64,000 bases of DNA from an uncultured Alphaproteobacteria bacterium (GTDB lineage Bacteria; Pseudomonadota; Alphaproteobacteria; HIMB59; GCA-002718135). This document shows, in pieces, positions 1 through 9,464 of this stretch. The stretch is taken from contig CACPNW010000004.1 of the NCBI GenBank assembly GCA_902635455.1, positions 1 through 64,000 of the forward strand, read 5' to 3'. Below the pieces are notes generated by a model that was not told the DNA's origin, did no database searches, and saw only the letters and a program-made list of their open reading frames with translations. Every line of letters starts with the position of its first letter. Positions within the stretch are counted from its first letter, which is position 1. A program made the translations under genes and the position numbers.

Positions 1-969
1 GATTTAACATTGAGTGAAGAATGCTACGAAATTCAAAGTAGTTTTCTAAGTCCTAAACATAAGTTGCGCGATAAATTACCTAAAATTATTATAAATAAAA
101 TTAACTTAAACAATAAAAAAATTTTTTTAAAAAATAAAACTTATTTAGTTAAAGCAAATGAGCAACTTAATTTAAATAACAATATCAAAGGTTTGTGTAA
201 TCCAAAAAGTAGTACAGGGAGATTAGATATTTTTTGTAGAACTATCTTAGATTACAGTGATGAATATGAAAAAATACCTTTAAATTATAATGGTGAAATT
301 TTTTTAGAAATTACTCCTAGATCTTTTGATATTGAATTTGTGGCTGGAGATTCATTAAATCAAATGAGATTAGTATATTCTCAAAATATGTATTTTAGCG
401 ATAATGAATTAGAAAAATTAAATAAAAATAATCCAATTACTTTTGATGAAAAAAATAATATTAGTTTACCCAATATTGATAATGGATTAAAAGTTTCAGT
501 AGATCTTTCATCAAAAAATCTAATAAGTGCTTATAAAGCTAAAAAGAAAACACCGACTTTGGTTTTCAAAAAAATAAATTTCCATAAAATAAATAATTTT
601 TGGCAACCACTTGAAACTAAAGAAAACTCATTAATCATTGAAAGAGATAATTTTTACATATTAAAGTCTAAAGAAAAAATTAGAATACCAAAAAATACAG
701 CTGGGGAAATGATACCTTATGATACTGGAATAGGTGATTTTAGAGTTCATTATGCAGGCTTTTTTGATCCTGGCTTTGGAGAAGCAAAAGGTTCTTTTGC
801 TGTTCTAGAAGTTAAAACTAATGAAGTACCTTTTTTATTAGAACATGGCCAAACTATTGCCAGAATTAAATATGAAAAGTTGAATAAAGTATCTAGCGTG
901 GTATATGGTAAAGAAATAAAATCTAATTATCAAAATCAAGGACTTGCCCTTAGCAAACACTTTATTTAA
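1..969 (+). CDS. dcd: 2'-deoxycytidine 5'-triphosphate deaminase, 5' end outside window
   Basis: Deaminates dCTP to dUTP for thymidylate synthesis. The frame is open to base 1 (DLTLSEEC precedes the TTG that the ORF track uses as start) and family members carry roughly 40 more residues, so this is the C-terminal part of a longer gene. It is the large two-domain alphaproteobacterial form. The first half has NPKSSTGRLD and EITPRSFD; the second repeats the fold with HYAGFFDPGFG, LEHGQTIARIKYE and a terminal LSKHF. aroQ follows after 8 bases in the same direction. Product is confident; the true start is not visible. Confidence 0.88.
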   Translation, partial: DLTLSEECYEIQSSFLSPKHKLRDKLPKIIINKINLNNKKIFLKNKTYLVKANEQLNLNNNIKGLCNPKSSTGRLDIFCRTILDYSDEYEKIPLNYNGEIFLEITPRSFDIEFVAGDSLNQMRLVYSQNMYFSDNELEKLNKNNPITFDEKNNISLPNIDNGLKVSVDLSSKNLISAYKAKKKTPTLVFKKINFHKINNFWQPLETKENSLIIERDNFYILKSKEKIRIPKNTAGEMIPYDTGIGDFRVHYAGFFDPGFGEAKGSFAVLEVKTNEVPFLLEHGQTIARIKYEKLNKVSSVVYGKEIKSNYQNQGLALSKHFI

Positions 970-977
970 TTAAAAAA

Positions 978-1415
978 ATGAAAAAAATTCTTATAATAAA
1001 TGGACCAAATCTAAATTTACTAGGTAATCGTGAAATTGGTGTTTATGGAAAAGAATCTTTAAGCGATATTGAAAATGAATGTTTAGAAAAATGTAAATTA
1101 TTAGAAATAAATTGTGAATTTGTTCAAAACAATAATGAGGGAGAAATTATCAATTTAATTCAATCAGTAGAAAAAAATTTTGATGGATTAATTATTAATC
1201 CAGCAGCTTATACACATACTTCTGTTGCTATCCTGGATGCTTTAAGGTCAGTAACAAAACCTAAAATTGAAATCCATTTATCAAATATTTATACCAGAGA
1301 AGAATATAGAAAAAAAAGCATTACTTCTGAAGCAGTAAATGGGCTAATTTGTGGTTTTGGGGCTTATAGCTACATTCTTGCAATTGAAGCTATTAAAAAT
1401 ATGATTTATAATTAA
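978..1415 (+). CDS. aroQ: 3-dehydroquinate dehydratase, type II
   Basis: Converts 3-dehydroquinate to 3-dehydroshikimate in the shikimate pathway. The 145-residue length is normal for the dodecameric type II enzyme. Visible active-site elements are NGPNLNLLG near residue 8, Arg18 and Tyr23 in the mobile loop (catalytic Tyr), NPAAYTHTS with His80, and EIHLSNIYTREEY with His100. It sits between dcd and accB, 4 bases before accB; aroQ-accB-accC is a common order in alphaproteobacteria. Confidence 0.95.
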   Translation: MKKILIINGPNLNLLGNREIGVYGKESLSDIENECLEKCKLLEINCEFVQNNNEGEIINLIQSVEKNFDGLIINPAAYTHTSVAILDALRSVTKPKIEIHLSNIYTREEYRKKSITSEAVNGLICGFGAYSYILAIEAIKNMIYN

Positions 1416-1419
1416 TATT

Positions 1420-1866
1420 ATGACTAAAATAGATAAAACTGATATTGAAAATATAAAGCTAATTTCAAAAGAAGCTAAGATTCAGAAAATAAATAAGGTT
1501 AAAATAAAAAAGGGTAATTATGAAATAGAAATATCTTCAATAAATAATTTGCCTGATTTGAATCAGAAGCATTTAAAAGAAAATAAAAATGAAGTGATTA
1601 GCGCCAAATCAGATAAAGAAATTGTTAATGATGAAAATATTGTTAAATCACCAATGGTTGGAGTTGCATATCTTTCTGCTGATCCAAACACTAAACCATA
1701 TGTTAAGATAGGCCAACATGTTAAACAAGGTGATACTTTGTTATTAATTGAAGCAATGAAAACTTTTAATGAAATTAAAGCACCAAAATCAGGTGTTATT
1801 AAGAAAATTGTAATATTGAATAGTCAGCCTGTTGAATTTGGTGACAATCTAATCATTTTTGAATAA
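1420..1866 (+). CDS. accB: Biotin carboxyl carrier protein of acetyl-CoA carboxylase
   Basis: Carries the biotin that shuttles CO2 between biotin carboxylase and the carboxyltransferase in malonyl-CoA synthesis. The C-terminal biotinyl domain (about residues 75-148) has the EAMK biotinylation motif with Lys114, followed by TFNEIKAPKSG. The N-terminal 70 residues are a Lys-rich linker, as usual. The stop codon overlaps the accC start (TAATG), which supports translational coupling and a fixed 1:1 complex. Confidence 0.95.
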   Translation: MTKIDKTDIENIKLISKEAKIQKINKVKIKKGNYEIEISSINNLPDLNQKHLKENKNEVISAKSDKEIVNDENIVKSPMVGVAYLSADPNTKPYVKIGQHVKQGDTLLLIEAMKTFNEIKAPKSGVIKKIVILNSQPVEFGDNLIIFE

Positions 1867-3203
1867 TGTTCAAAAAAATACTTATCGCAAATAGAGGCGA
1901 AATTGCATTACGTATACTAAGAGCTTGTAGAGAATTGGGTATTAAAACTGTAGCAATCCATTCTGATGCTGATGAAGCAGCTATGCACGTTAGAATGTCA
2001 GATGAAAGTATATGTGTTGGTCCTGCTTCTGCTCAGTCTAGTTATTTAAATATACCAGCTATAATTACTTCTGCAACAATGAGTAATGTTGATGCGATAC
2101 ATCCAGGCTATGGTTTTCTAAGTGAGAATAAAAGATTTGCAGAAATAATTGAAGAACACAACATTAAATTTATTGGTCCAAGTTCAGAGCATATTGGTAT
2201 GATGGGTAACAAAATCTTAGCTAAAAAAATTATGATTGATAACGGTGTACCAGTAGTTCCTGGTATCGACAAAGTTAATGATGAAAATGAAATTAAATCA
2301 TTTATAAAAAAAGTTGAACTTCCAGTTATTATTAAAGCTTCAAGTGGTGGTGGTGGCAAAGGTATGAGAGTAGTATATAAAGAAGAAGATTTACAGGAGT
2401 CAATTGCAGCAGCTAAAGTAGAGTCAAAAAAATCTTTCAATGATGATACAGTTTATATAGAAAAATTTTTAACTAAACCTAAACATATAGAAATTCAAAT
2501 CTTATCTGACTCTCATGGTAATGTTGTTACATTAGGTGAAAGAGATTGTTCAATTCAAAGAAAGCATCAAAAATTAATTGAAGAAAGTCCAAGTAATTTA
2601 TTAACCAGTGAGCAAAGAAAAGAGATAAGTTCTCTTTGTCAAAAAGCTATTAAAACTATTGGTTATGAAGGGGCAGGAACAATAGAGTTTTTATTTGAAA
2701 ATGGCAAATTTTATTTTATGGAAATGAATACCAGACTTCAAGTTGAGCATCCTGTTACAGAAATGGTTACGGGAATAGATTTGGTTAGAGAACAAATTGA
2801 AATAGCTAATGGAAAAAAGCTATCTATAAAACAAGAAGATATAAATTTAAAAGGTCATTCTATAGAGTGTCGTATTAATGCAGAGCATCCTGAAAATTTT
2901 ATACCTTCTCCAGGAACTATTACTCAATATCATCAGCCGGGCGGACTTGGCATTAGGGTTGATTCAGCAGTATATCAAGGATATTCAATACCATCTCATT
3001 ATGATAGTATGATAGGTAAGCTTATTACTTATGCAGACAATAGAAGCGAATGTATATCAAAAATGAAAAGGGCTTTAGAAGAATATGTAATAATGGGGAT
3101 TAATACTAATATACAACTGCATCAAAAAATAATTAAATCAAAAGAATTTATTTCTGGAAAATATGATATAAATTTTCTATCAAAATTTTTACAATTTAAA
3201 TAA
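1866..3203 (+). CDS. accC: Acetyl-CoA carboxylase, biotin carboxylase subunit
   Basis: ATP-dependent carboxylation of biotin on AccB. At 445 residues it is full length. The N-terminal domain begins KKILIANRGEIALRI; the ATP-grasp glycine loop is SSGGGGKGMRV near residue 160; the catalytic face shows EMNTRLQVEHPVTE near residue 290; the C-terminal lobe has HSIECRINAEHP. The ATG overlaps the accB stop by one base. It ends 2 bases before the convergent DUF2155 gene with no obvious terminator between them. Confidence 0.96.
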   Translation: MFKKILIANRGEIALRILRACRELGIKTVAIHSDADEAAMHVRMSDESICVGPASAQSSYLNIPAIITSATMSNVDAIHPGYGFLSENKRFAEIIEEHNIKFIGPSSEHIGMMGNKILAKKIMIDNGVPVVPGIDKVNDENEIKSFIKKVELPVIIKASSGGGGKGMRVVYKEEDLQESIAAAKVESKKSFNDDTVYIEKFLTKPKHIEIQILSDSHGNVVTLGERDCSIQRKHQKLIEESPSNLLTSEQRKEISSLCQKAIKTIGYEGAGTIEFLFENGKFYFMEMNTRLQVEHPVTEMVTGIDLVREQIEIANGKKLSIKQEDINLKGHSIECRINAEHPENFIPSPGTITQYHQPGGLGIRVDSAVYQGYSIPSHYDSMIGKLITYADNRSECISKMKRALEEYVIMGINTNIQLHQKIIKSKEFISGKYDINFLSKFLQFK

Positions 3204-3205
3204 GC

Positions 3206-3574
3206 TTAGGTACACTCAATTAACCATAAATCATAAATAGGATGTTCTAGAGGAGTTACATCAGGGGCTGATGATATCATCCATCCTCTATAAATATACT
3301 GATTAGATTTTTTTAATCTATCTTTGACTTCAATTAATACATAATTTTCTGGGATTTCTTCAGGTGGGCTACTGAGGCAAGCGTAAATTTTAATAGTTAA
3401 ATAATCCCATTCAACAACAGAATTTGCTAAAATACTTTTTTCATTAACCCTATTTGTGATTTTATCCAGTAGCTTTAATTTTGCATAATTCTTAGCTATA
3501 GGATCGGCATACAAAAAAGTGCAAATAAAAAGAAAAAAGGAAATATATTTAAGGAGTCCAGGACTCATAATCAT
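3206..3574 (-). CDS. DUF2155 family secreted protein
   Basis: Product of 122 residues with an N-terminal hydrophobic segment (about residues 7-23, ending near FLYADP) that reads as a signal peptide. The rest fits DUF2155: AKLKLLDKITNRV at the start of the mature part, ACLSSPPEEIPENY in the middle and RGWMISSAPDVTPLEHPIYDLW at the end. The function of this family is unknown. Its start lies inside the end of the NDUFA12-like gene (26-base overlap), and this pairing next to acc genes is often seen in alphaproteobacteria. Probably periplasmic. Confidence 0.8.
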   Translation of the reverse strand: MIMSPGLLKYISFFLFICTFLYADPIAKNYAKLKLLDKITNRVNEKSILANSVVEWDYLTIKIYACLSSPPEEIPENYVLIEVKDRLKKSNQYIYRGWMISSAPDVTPLEHPIYDLWLIECT

Positions 3575-3902
3575 TTTTTTCTTTTTCTGGATTATAAGAA
3601 CTAGATAAAGGATGTGATGATGGAAAATATGCTTTAGTAGTTCCAGTTAAATTAGGCTCAAGATCTTTTTGCCAACTATACTTATGTGAATAATTTGTTG
3701 GAGGTTTATGAATTGTTTTATGCAGCCATGCATGCCAATGTGGAGGAATCTTAGTTGCTTCTATGCTATCTTTAAAGATGACCCATCTTTTTGCATTAGT
3801 ATTGTTAAAATTTTTAGTATTTGAATAATATTTATTACCCAAATGATCTTTTGCAACAAATTTGCCAAAAAGCAAAGTGTAAATTACTGTCCCTAAATTC
3901 AT
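3549..3902 (-). CDS. NDUFA12-family NADH:ubiquinone oxidoreductase subunit
   Basis: Accessory complex I subunit of the B17.2/NDUFA12 type, found in mitochondria and alphaproteobacteria and involved in respiratory complex I assembly. Visible signature: GTVIYTLLFGKFVAKDHLGN near the N terminus, then KRWVIFKD, IPPHWHAWLHKTIHKPPT and YFPSSHPLSS. Length (117) is normal. The rest of the nuo operon is not in this window, which is usual for this gene. It lies just downstream of pyrC on the same strand, with 3 bases between. Confidence 0.9.
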   Translation of the reverse strand: MNLGTVIYTLLFGKFVAKDHLGNKYYSNTKNFNNTNAKRWVIFKDSIEATKIPPHWHAWLHKTIHKPPTNYSHKYSWQKDLEPNLTGTTKAYFPSSHPLSSSYNPEKEKNDYESWTP

Positions 3903-3905
3903 TTT

Positions 3906-4955
3906 TTAACTATAATTAACTTCATTTAATTTCCAACTCAATTTTTTTCCACCAAAAAAATTTTTTATTTTGATTTCGTCTTTTTCAAGATAATTTGGTA
4001 CTTCCCAGTCTTCTTTAGATAAAATTATATGATTATTATTTATAGGCAAATTATAGAATTTGGGCCCATTTATCGAGCTAAATTTTTCAAATTTATCTAA
4101 ACAACCTTCCTCTTCAAATATTTGTGCATATAACTCTATAGAAATTGATGCAGAGAATATTCCTGCTTTAGTTGATAAATTAGGATGTTTTTGATCTACA
4201 TGATGTGGAGCTGAATCTGTACCTAGAAAAAATTTAGAATTATTATTACAAGCAGCATTCCTAATAGAAATTAAATCATTTTCAGTTTTGACAACTGGCA
4301 TACAAAAATGATGAGGATTAATAGTATTATTTGAAAAAACATCTTTTTTTGTGAGCATCATGTGATGCGGAGTTATAGTTCCTGCAATATTATTATTTGA
4401 ATTTACAAAGTCTACCCCATAGCTGCTAGAAACATGCTCTAAAACAATTTTTAAATTAGGAAAATCATGTCTTATTTTAACCAAATCTTCATCGATAAAA
4501 TATTTTTCTCTGTCAAATATATCGATATTATTTCGAATTTTTTCACCATGTACTAACAAAACCTTTTTTTTATTCTCAATAATCTCTAAAACTGGATATA
4601 TTGATTTTATATTATGGACTCCAAATTCAGAATTAGTTGTAGCATTTGTTGGATAAAGCTTACCTCCAATAAAAATATTTTTTTCTAATCCTAATCTGAA
4701 ATCTTCTAGTTTCAAATTTTCAGTTAAATAACAAGGTATCAAAGGATCAAAATTTTTATTAAAGCTATTTTCTTTTATTATTTTTTTATATTCTAAAGCA
4801 AGCTTAGAAGTTGTAATTGGAATATTTGTATTAGGCATTGCTATACATCTTTTATTAACACGGGAAGTGCATTTAGTGACTTGTTTTAGCATTTCACCTT
4901 CACGCAGATGAACATGCCAATCGTCAGGTTGAATAATCTTAATTGTTTTTGTCAT
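3906..4955 (-). CDS. pyrC: Dihydroorotase, class II
   Basis: Cyclises N-carbamoyl-aspartate to dihydroorotate in pyrimidine synthesis. The metal-binding HxH is in QPDDWHVHLREGE (His14, His16). MPNTN, FIGGKLYPTNATTNS (carboxylated Lys), LVHGEK, EHVSS, TPHHMML and FLGTDSAPHH are further class II PyrC landmarks. The 349-residue length matches the E. coli type. Its ATG overlaps the TGA of the upstream glycosyltransferase (ATGA). Confidence 0.95.
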   Translation of the reverse strand: MTKTIKIIQPDDWHVHLREGEMLKQVTKCTSRVNKRCIAMPNTNIPITTSKLALEYKKIIKENSFNKNFDPLIPCYLTENLKLEDFRLGLEKNIFIGGKLYPTNATTNSEFGVHNIKSIYPVLEIIENKKKVLLVHGEKIRNNIDIFDREKYFIDEDLVKIRHDFPNLKIVLEHVSSSYGVDFVNSNNNIAGTITPHHMMLTKKDVFSNNTINPHHFCMPVVKTENDLISIRNAACNNNSKFFLGTDSAPHHVDQKHPNLSTKAGIFSASISIELYAQIFEEEGCLDKFEKFSSINGPKFYNLPINNNHIILSKEDWEVPNYLEKDEIKIKNFFGGKKLSWKLNEVNYS

Positions 4956-5875
4956 TTTAAAAAATTAGTTTTATTTATAATTTCGTATACATGATTTACA
5001 GAAATTGAGTTCATATAAGATTTATTTTCATCTATATTAGTTGTTTTAAAAAAATTATGATCTTCTTTCGTTCTTATAACGGTATTTTGCTTGCCCCATG
5101 GGGCATAAACTTTATCATTAGTTGGTCCAAACAAAGCTATAGACTTTAATCCACATGCAGCTGATAAATGCATCAATCCAGAGTCATTTCCTAAAAAAAG
5201 ATCACTTTTTTTCATCAAAGCTGCAGTTTGCGTTAAACTTTCTCCAAAAAAGTCAATTATATTTCCCTTAGGAACACCTTCAGCAATTTTATCATAATAA
5301 AGTTTTCTCTCAACAGTTGAGCCAACCAAAATAAATTTAATTTTTTTGTTTTCATTTACTAGCTTTAATAAAATCTGATTAAAATTATCAGGAGACCATA
5401 TTTTAGGAATCCAATTCCCCCCAGGAAACACAACTAAATATTTAAATTCTTTTTTTGCTAAATTATTAGCTATTTCCTCTTCACTATTATTTGTGATAAT
5501 TTCTAAATTTGAACAATCAAAACCTAATGATTTAGTAAGTTGTTCTACATGATGGATATTGCCAGATTTTTTAAAAATAAATTTTTTTTTATTTATTAGC
5601 ACATATCCTAATAATGAAGATCTTAGATCTATAATGATGTCCCATTTTGTTTTGAATGTACAATTAAGAATTTCTAACCAATGTAAATTAAATTTTTTTT
5701 TCTTTATTGAAAATATACTTTTTATATTTTTTAAGTTTTTTAATAAGGGTTTAGCAGTAGGGCCGATGACAAAACTAATTGAGGCCTCAGGATATGTATT
5801 TTGCAAATATTTGAATACACCAGTTGATAAAACTGTATCTCCAACTAAATTAGAACAAATTATTAATATTTTCAC
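4952..5875 (-). CDS. Glycosyltransferase family 9 (heptosyltransferase-like)
   Basis: Probably transfers a sugar, classically ADP-heptose, onto lipopolysaccharide core at the inner membrane. GT9 landmarks: ILIICSNLVGDTVLSTGVFKY at the N terminus, VVFPGGNWIPKIW in the middle, FLGNDSGLMHLSAACG and ALFGPTND in the nucleotide-binding C-terminal half. At 307 residues it is slightly short. Acceptor and donor cannot be read from sequence. Coupled to pyrC by a 4-base overlap; divergent from ygfZ across 49 bases. Confidence 0.85.
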   Translation of the reverse strand: MKILIICSNLVGDTVLSTGVFKYLQNTYPEASISFVIGPTAKPLLKNLKNIKSIFSIKKKKFNLHWLEILNCTFKTKWDIIIDLRSSLLGYVLINKKKFIFKKSGNIHHVEQLTKSLGFDCSNLEIITNNSEEEIANNLAKKEFKYLVVFPGGNWIPKIWSPDNFNQILLKLVNENKKIKFILVGSTVERKLYYDKIAEGVPKGNIIDFFGESLTQTAALMKKSDLFLGNDSGLMHLSAACGLKSIALFGPTNDKVYAPWGKQNTVIRTKEDHNFFKTTNIDENKSYMNSISVNHVYEIINKTNFLK

Positions 5876-5924
5876 AAAAAATTCATGTCAAAATTAAATC
5901 ACAGAATATATATATAATTTAGAT

Positions 5925-6755
5925 ATGACAACACTTTCATTCTATCATAATGCTAATTCTAACTTTATTAAAATTAGTGGTAAGGACAGTGCTACTTTTA
6001 TACAAGGATTAATAACGAATGATATTAATAGCTGTAATGACAAAAATTTAATCTACGCATGCATGCTTACTCCTCAAGGAAAGTTTCTAGCTGATTTTTT
6101 TATTTTTAAGAAAAATGATGCTTATTTTTTTGAAATTCATAAAAAATTTTATGAAAATTTCTTTAATAAATTAACAATGTATAAACTTAGGTCCCTTGTT
6201 AATATTGAGAAAATTGACTCTTTGAATTCTTTTATTATTTTTGGAGAAGTGGATATCAATAATAAATATGAAGTTTTTAATTTGGATCCAAGAAATATAA
6301 ATATTGGTAAAAAATTAATACAAAATAATTCCACAATCGATAATGAATTAAATTTTAATGAAATTGATGAATTAGAATATCATGAGATTCTTATCAAAAA
6401 TAAAGTGCCATACTCACCTTTTGACTTAGAAATTAATAAATCTTTATTACTTGAAAATAAATTTGAAGAAATTAATGCAATTTCTTGGGACAAGGGCTGT
6501 TATGTGGGTCAAGAAATTACTGCTCGGATGAAATATAGAGCTTTATTAAAAAAACAAACATATGTATTGGAACTGATTGCTGGCACACTTGAAGTTGGAG
6601 AAGATATTTTCATAAATAAAATTAATTTAGGAAAAGTAATATCAGTAAGCAATAAATATGTTCTTTGTATGCTAAAAATAAATTTAGTAGATGAGCAAAT
6701 TGTTAAAAATAACACTTTTAAAATTGATTCATCATCAATTTTAAAACTGTTATAA
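5925..6755 (+). CDS. ygfZ: YgfZ/GcvT-domain folate-binding protein (Fe-S cluster maintenance)
   Basis: YgfZ/IbaG57-type proteins bind tetrahydrofolate and assist maturation or repair of some Fe-S enzymes. The diagnostic K-G-C-Y-x-G-Q-E motif is present as KGCYVGQEITAR near residue 190. The N-terminal part has SGKDSATFIQGLITNDI, the usual GcvT-like start. Length 276 is typical. It stands alone on the plus strand; its last 6 bases overlap the end of the convergent MFS gene. Confidence 0.88.
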   Translation: MTTLSFYHNANSNFIKISGKDSATFIQGLITNDINSCNDKNLIYACMLTPQGKFLADFFIFKKNDAYFFEIHKKFYENFFNKLTMYKLRSLVNIEKIDSLNSFIIFGEVDINNKYEVFNLDPRNINIGKKLIQNNSTIDNELNFNEIDELEYHEILIKNKVPYSPFDLEINKSLLLENKFEEINAISWDKGCYVGQEITARMKYRALLKKQTYVLELIAGTLEVGEDIFINKINLGKVISVSNKYVLCMLKINLVDEQIVKNNTFKIDSSSILKLL

Positions 6756-7892
6756 TTTAAATTCTTTTTTATAAATTACTATAGGTATTAAAAGTAAAAT
6801 AAAAATTAAAAGCATTGGAGAAAAAATATTATTAATCCCATATGAGTTAGCGATTAACCCTAAAGATGCTGGAGCTGCCATAAAAGTCCCATAAACAGAT
6901 ATTGAAATTATTGTTATGCCTACACCACTATCTACTCCTTTAATTTTTCCCCCTAAACTATAAGCAATGGGTACTATTGATGAAGCTCCCAAGCCTAGCA
7001 TTGCAAACCCTAAAAATGAATAAAATATTGAATTAAAGTTAATAAGAATAAACAGGCTTATAATTGTAAAAATAAATAGAATTATTAGCAGGTTATAAAC
7101 GCCTATCTTATCCCTAAACCAGTCTCCACTCAATCTTCCAATAACCATAAAAATATTAAAACTCAGAGTTGCAACACCAATTTGAAAGCCACTAACCTTA
7201 ATAAAATCTCTCATATATAAAGCTCCCCATGCATCTACACTACCTTCAGTGAGGGCATTTGCCATTGCTATAAGCGCTAATAAAACTATTATAATAGGCC
7301 AAATAAAGAAAATATTACTTTTGCTATCGGTTGCTATTTTATCATCTTCTCTTAAACTTAAAGCAAAAAATAAATTAATAGGTAGCAAAAAAATAATATA
7401 AATTAATATATTTTTAAAAAAAGAAACATTTATCTCTAAAAAATAACTTGTTAAAATAGAACCAAATAAAACACCTAGACTCCAAAATGCGTGAAAATTT
7501 GACATCATGGATTTATTTTCTCTTTTTTCAATATTTGAAGCATATAAATTACATGCAATTTCAAACACTCCATAACAGAGTCCAAAAATAAATGAAATAA
7601 ACATAAAAAATTGCAAATGAGTGATAAAAGGAATTGGTATCCATAATAGTCCTTGCATAAGACCAGAATAAATAAGTATTTTTTTCGAAGATGATTTTTT
7701 AATTATTTTGTTTGCGAATATCATAGCTATTATTGAGCCAGAGGCAAAGGTTAGCATTATATATCCAATACCAAGATAATCTGTTTGAATTTGATCCTTA
7801 ATTGTTGGTATTCTAATTGTCCAAAGACCTACATAAAAAGCCATTATAAAAAAAAGAGCGCGGCAAGCTAATATGTCATTAACTTTTTTCAT
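6750..7892 (-). CDS. MFS transporter, YbjJ/FucP-like
   Basis: About 12 hydrophobic segments over 380 residues place it in the major facilitator superfamily. VDAWGALYMRDF followed by GFQIGVATLSFNIFMVIGRLSGD recalls the YbjJ branch, often annotated as sugar or drug permeases; the substrate is not readable. The ORF track begins at a TTG two codons upstream; I prefer the ATG at 7892 (MKKVNDILAC). It lies 27 bases downstream of glyS on the same strand and may share its transcript. Confidence 0.75.
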   Translation of the reverse strand: MKKVNDILACRALFFIMAFYVGLWTIRIPTIKDQIQTDYLGIGYIMLTFASGSIIAMIFANKIIKKSSSKKILIYSGLMQGLLWIPIPFITHLQFFMFISFIFGLCYGVFEIACNLYASNIEKRENKSMMSNFHAFWSLGVLFGSILTSYFLEINVSFFKNILIYIIFLLPINLFFALSLREDDKIATDSKSNIFFIWPIIIVLLALIAMANALTEGSVDAWGALYMRDFIKVSGFQIGVATLSFNIFMVIGRLSGDWFRDKIGVYNLLIILFIFTIISLFILINFNSIFYSFLGFAMLGLGASSIVPIAYSLGGKIKGVDSGVGITIISISVYGTFMAAPASLGLIANSYGINNIFSPMLLIFILLLIPIVIYKKEFKL

Positions 7893-7919
7893 ATACAAAT
7901 AGTAAATATTTAATAATTT

Positions 7920-9278
7920 CTAGTTAAAGTAATTTGTGTAGTAACTAATCAGTTCTTCTACATTAATTCTTTTTTGCTGCATAGTATCACGATCTCTTAC
8001 AGTAACAGATTTGTCTTCTAAAGTTTCAAAATCAACTGTAATACATATTGGAGTCCCTATTTCATCGTGTCTTCGATAGTTTTTTCCTATGTTTCCTGAA
8101 TTTTCAAGCATTACCCTACCTAAGCCTATTTTTTGAAGTTTTGATTTTATTAACTTAGAAAAATCAACTATTTCATCATTATTTTTTTTCAGAGGAATAA
8201 CAGCTGCTTTAATAGGTGCTAGATGTGGTTTTAATTTTAACACAATTCTTGAGTTATCTTTATCAATCTCTTCTTCAGTATATGCTTCATTTAATAATGC
8301 AAGTACACCTCTCTCAACGCCTGCTGAAGGCTCTATGACATATGGTATATACCATTTTTTTTTCTCAAGGTTTTGAACAGCAAGTTTCGTAGTAGAGTTT
8401 TCATTTTTAATAACACTTGAAGAAATAGAATATTCATCTTGATTTTTAGTATGAGAGCCTAAATCGAAATCTGTTCTATTTGCTATGCCTTCAAGTTCTT
8501 CTTCACCATGTGGAAAATCATACATAATATCTACTGTTGATTTTGAATAATGTGATAAATCTTTTTTTTCTACAGTACTTTTTTTTATTTTATTTTTTTT
8601 TATTCCTTGCTCAATCCACCATTCAAATCTTTTATCAACCCAATATTGATGCCATTTATCATCTTGCCCAGGCTCAACAAAAAACTCTAGCTCCATTTGC
8701 TCAAACTCTCTTACTCTAAAAATAAAATTTCTAGGAGTAATTTCATTTCTAAAAGCTTTTCCAATTTGAGCTATTCCAAAAGGAATGTTTCTGCTTGTGG
8801 AGTCTAAAATATTTTTAAAATTTGTAAAAATTTGCTGACAAGTTTCAGGCCTTAAATAAGCAAAAGTGCTTCCATCATCTACGGGCCCAATGGATGTTTT
8901 AAACATCAAATTAAAAGGTCTTGGATCAGTCAAATCATTTGAACCACATTGAGGACATTTATTTTCATTTAACTGATCAGATCTCCATCTTGACTTACAT
9001 GAGCGGCAGTCAACAAGAGGGTCAGTAAAAGTTTCCTCATGTCCGGATTGCTTAAATACTATTGGAGATGTAAGTATAGAAGCATCTATTCCTTCGATAT
9101 CATCTCTTTCATAAATCATTGATTTCCACCATGATTGTTTTAAATTATTTTTTAACTCAACCCCCATCGGTCCAAAATCATACAATCCTTTAATTCCTCC
9201 ATAAATATCATTAGTTTGAAATATAAATCCCCTCCTTTTACAAAGAGATACTAGCTCTTCCATATTTTTTGCAGACAT
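7920..9278 (-). CDS. glyS: Glycine--tRNA ligase, single-chain alpha2 type
   Basis: Charges tRNA-Gly. This is the homodimeric class II type shared with eukaryotes, archaea and some bacteria, not the alpha2-beta2 GlyQ/GlyS usual in Proteobacteria. Evidence: [20 protein letters not shown] at the N terminus, a zinc-ribbon-like [17 protein letters not shown], class II motif 2 region [20 protein letters not shown], and motif 3 region [14 protein letters not shown]. The anticodon-binding domain follows ([12 protein letters not shown] to the C terminus). Length 452 is normal. Upstream on the same strand are the 51-residue membrane protein and the S49 peptidase. Confidence 0.93.
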   Translation of the reverse strand: MSAKNMEELVSLCKRRGFIFQTNDIYGGIKGLYDFGPMGVELKNNLKQSWWKSMIYERDDIEGIDASILTSPIVFKQSGHEETFTDPLVDCRSCKSRWRSDQLNENKCPQCGSNDLTDPRPFNLMFKTSIGPVDDGSTFAYLRPETCQQIFTNFKNILDSTSRNIPFGIAQIGKAFRNEITPRNFIFRVREFEQMELEFFVEPGQDDKWHQYWVDKRFEWWIEQGIKKNKIKKSTVEKKDLSHYSKSTVDIMYDFPHGEEELEGIANRTDFDLGSHTKNQDEYSISSSVIKNENSTTKLAVQNLEKKKWYIPYVIEPSAGVERGVLALLNEAYTEEEIDKDNSRIVLKLKPHLAPIKAAVIPLKKNNDEIVDFSKLIKSKLQKIGLGRVMLENSGNIGKNYRRHDEIGTPICITVDFETLEDKSVTVRDRDTMQQKRINVEELISYYTNYFN

Positions 9279-9308
9279 AATTAATTAAAAAAATTTTTCA
9301 TTATAATT

Positions 9309-9464
9309 TTATTCCTTAGGCTTGTATTCTTTTGTTTTTGGATCTTTTTCTAAGTCGATTACTTTTTCTTCATTATTATTTTTCTTCTGATGTCTCTTTT
9401 TGTTAAAAAAATTAAATAATATCAAAATTGAAAAAACAATTAATACAAGAATTAATATTTTCAT
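9309..9464 (-). CDS. 51-residue single-span membrane protein coupled to the S49 peptidase
   Basis: Too short for the ORF track. Translation gives one N-terminal hydrophobic segment (MKILILVLIVFSILILFNFF) followed by a charged tail ending VIDLEKDPKTKEYKPKE. Its ATG overlaps the TGA of the S49 peptidase gene by one base (TGATG), strong evidence for translational coupling. It ends 30 bases before glyS. I do not recognise the family. The hydrophobic N terminus with a Lys-rich cytoplasmic tail suggests an inner membrane anchor; a role with the peptidase is inference from coupling only. Confidence 0.65.
   Translation of the reverse strand: MKILILVLIVFSILILFNFFNKKRHQKKNNNEEKVIDLEKDPKTKEYKPKE

Noticed and set aside
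2108-2440. 110-residue minus-strand ORF inside accC
   Set aside because: Shadow of a well-identified plus-strand gene; no ribosome binding site and low-complexity composition.
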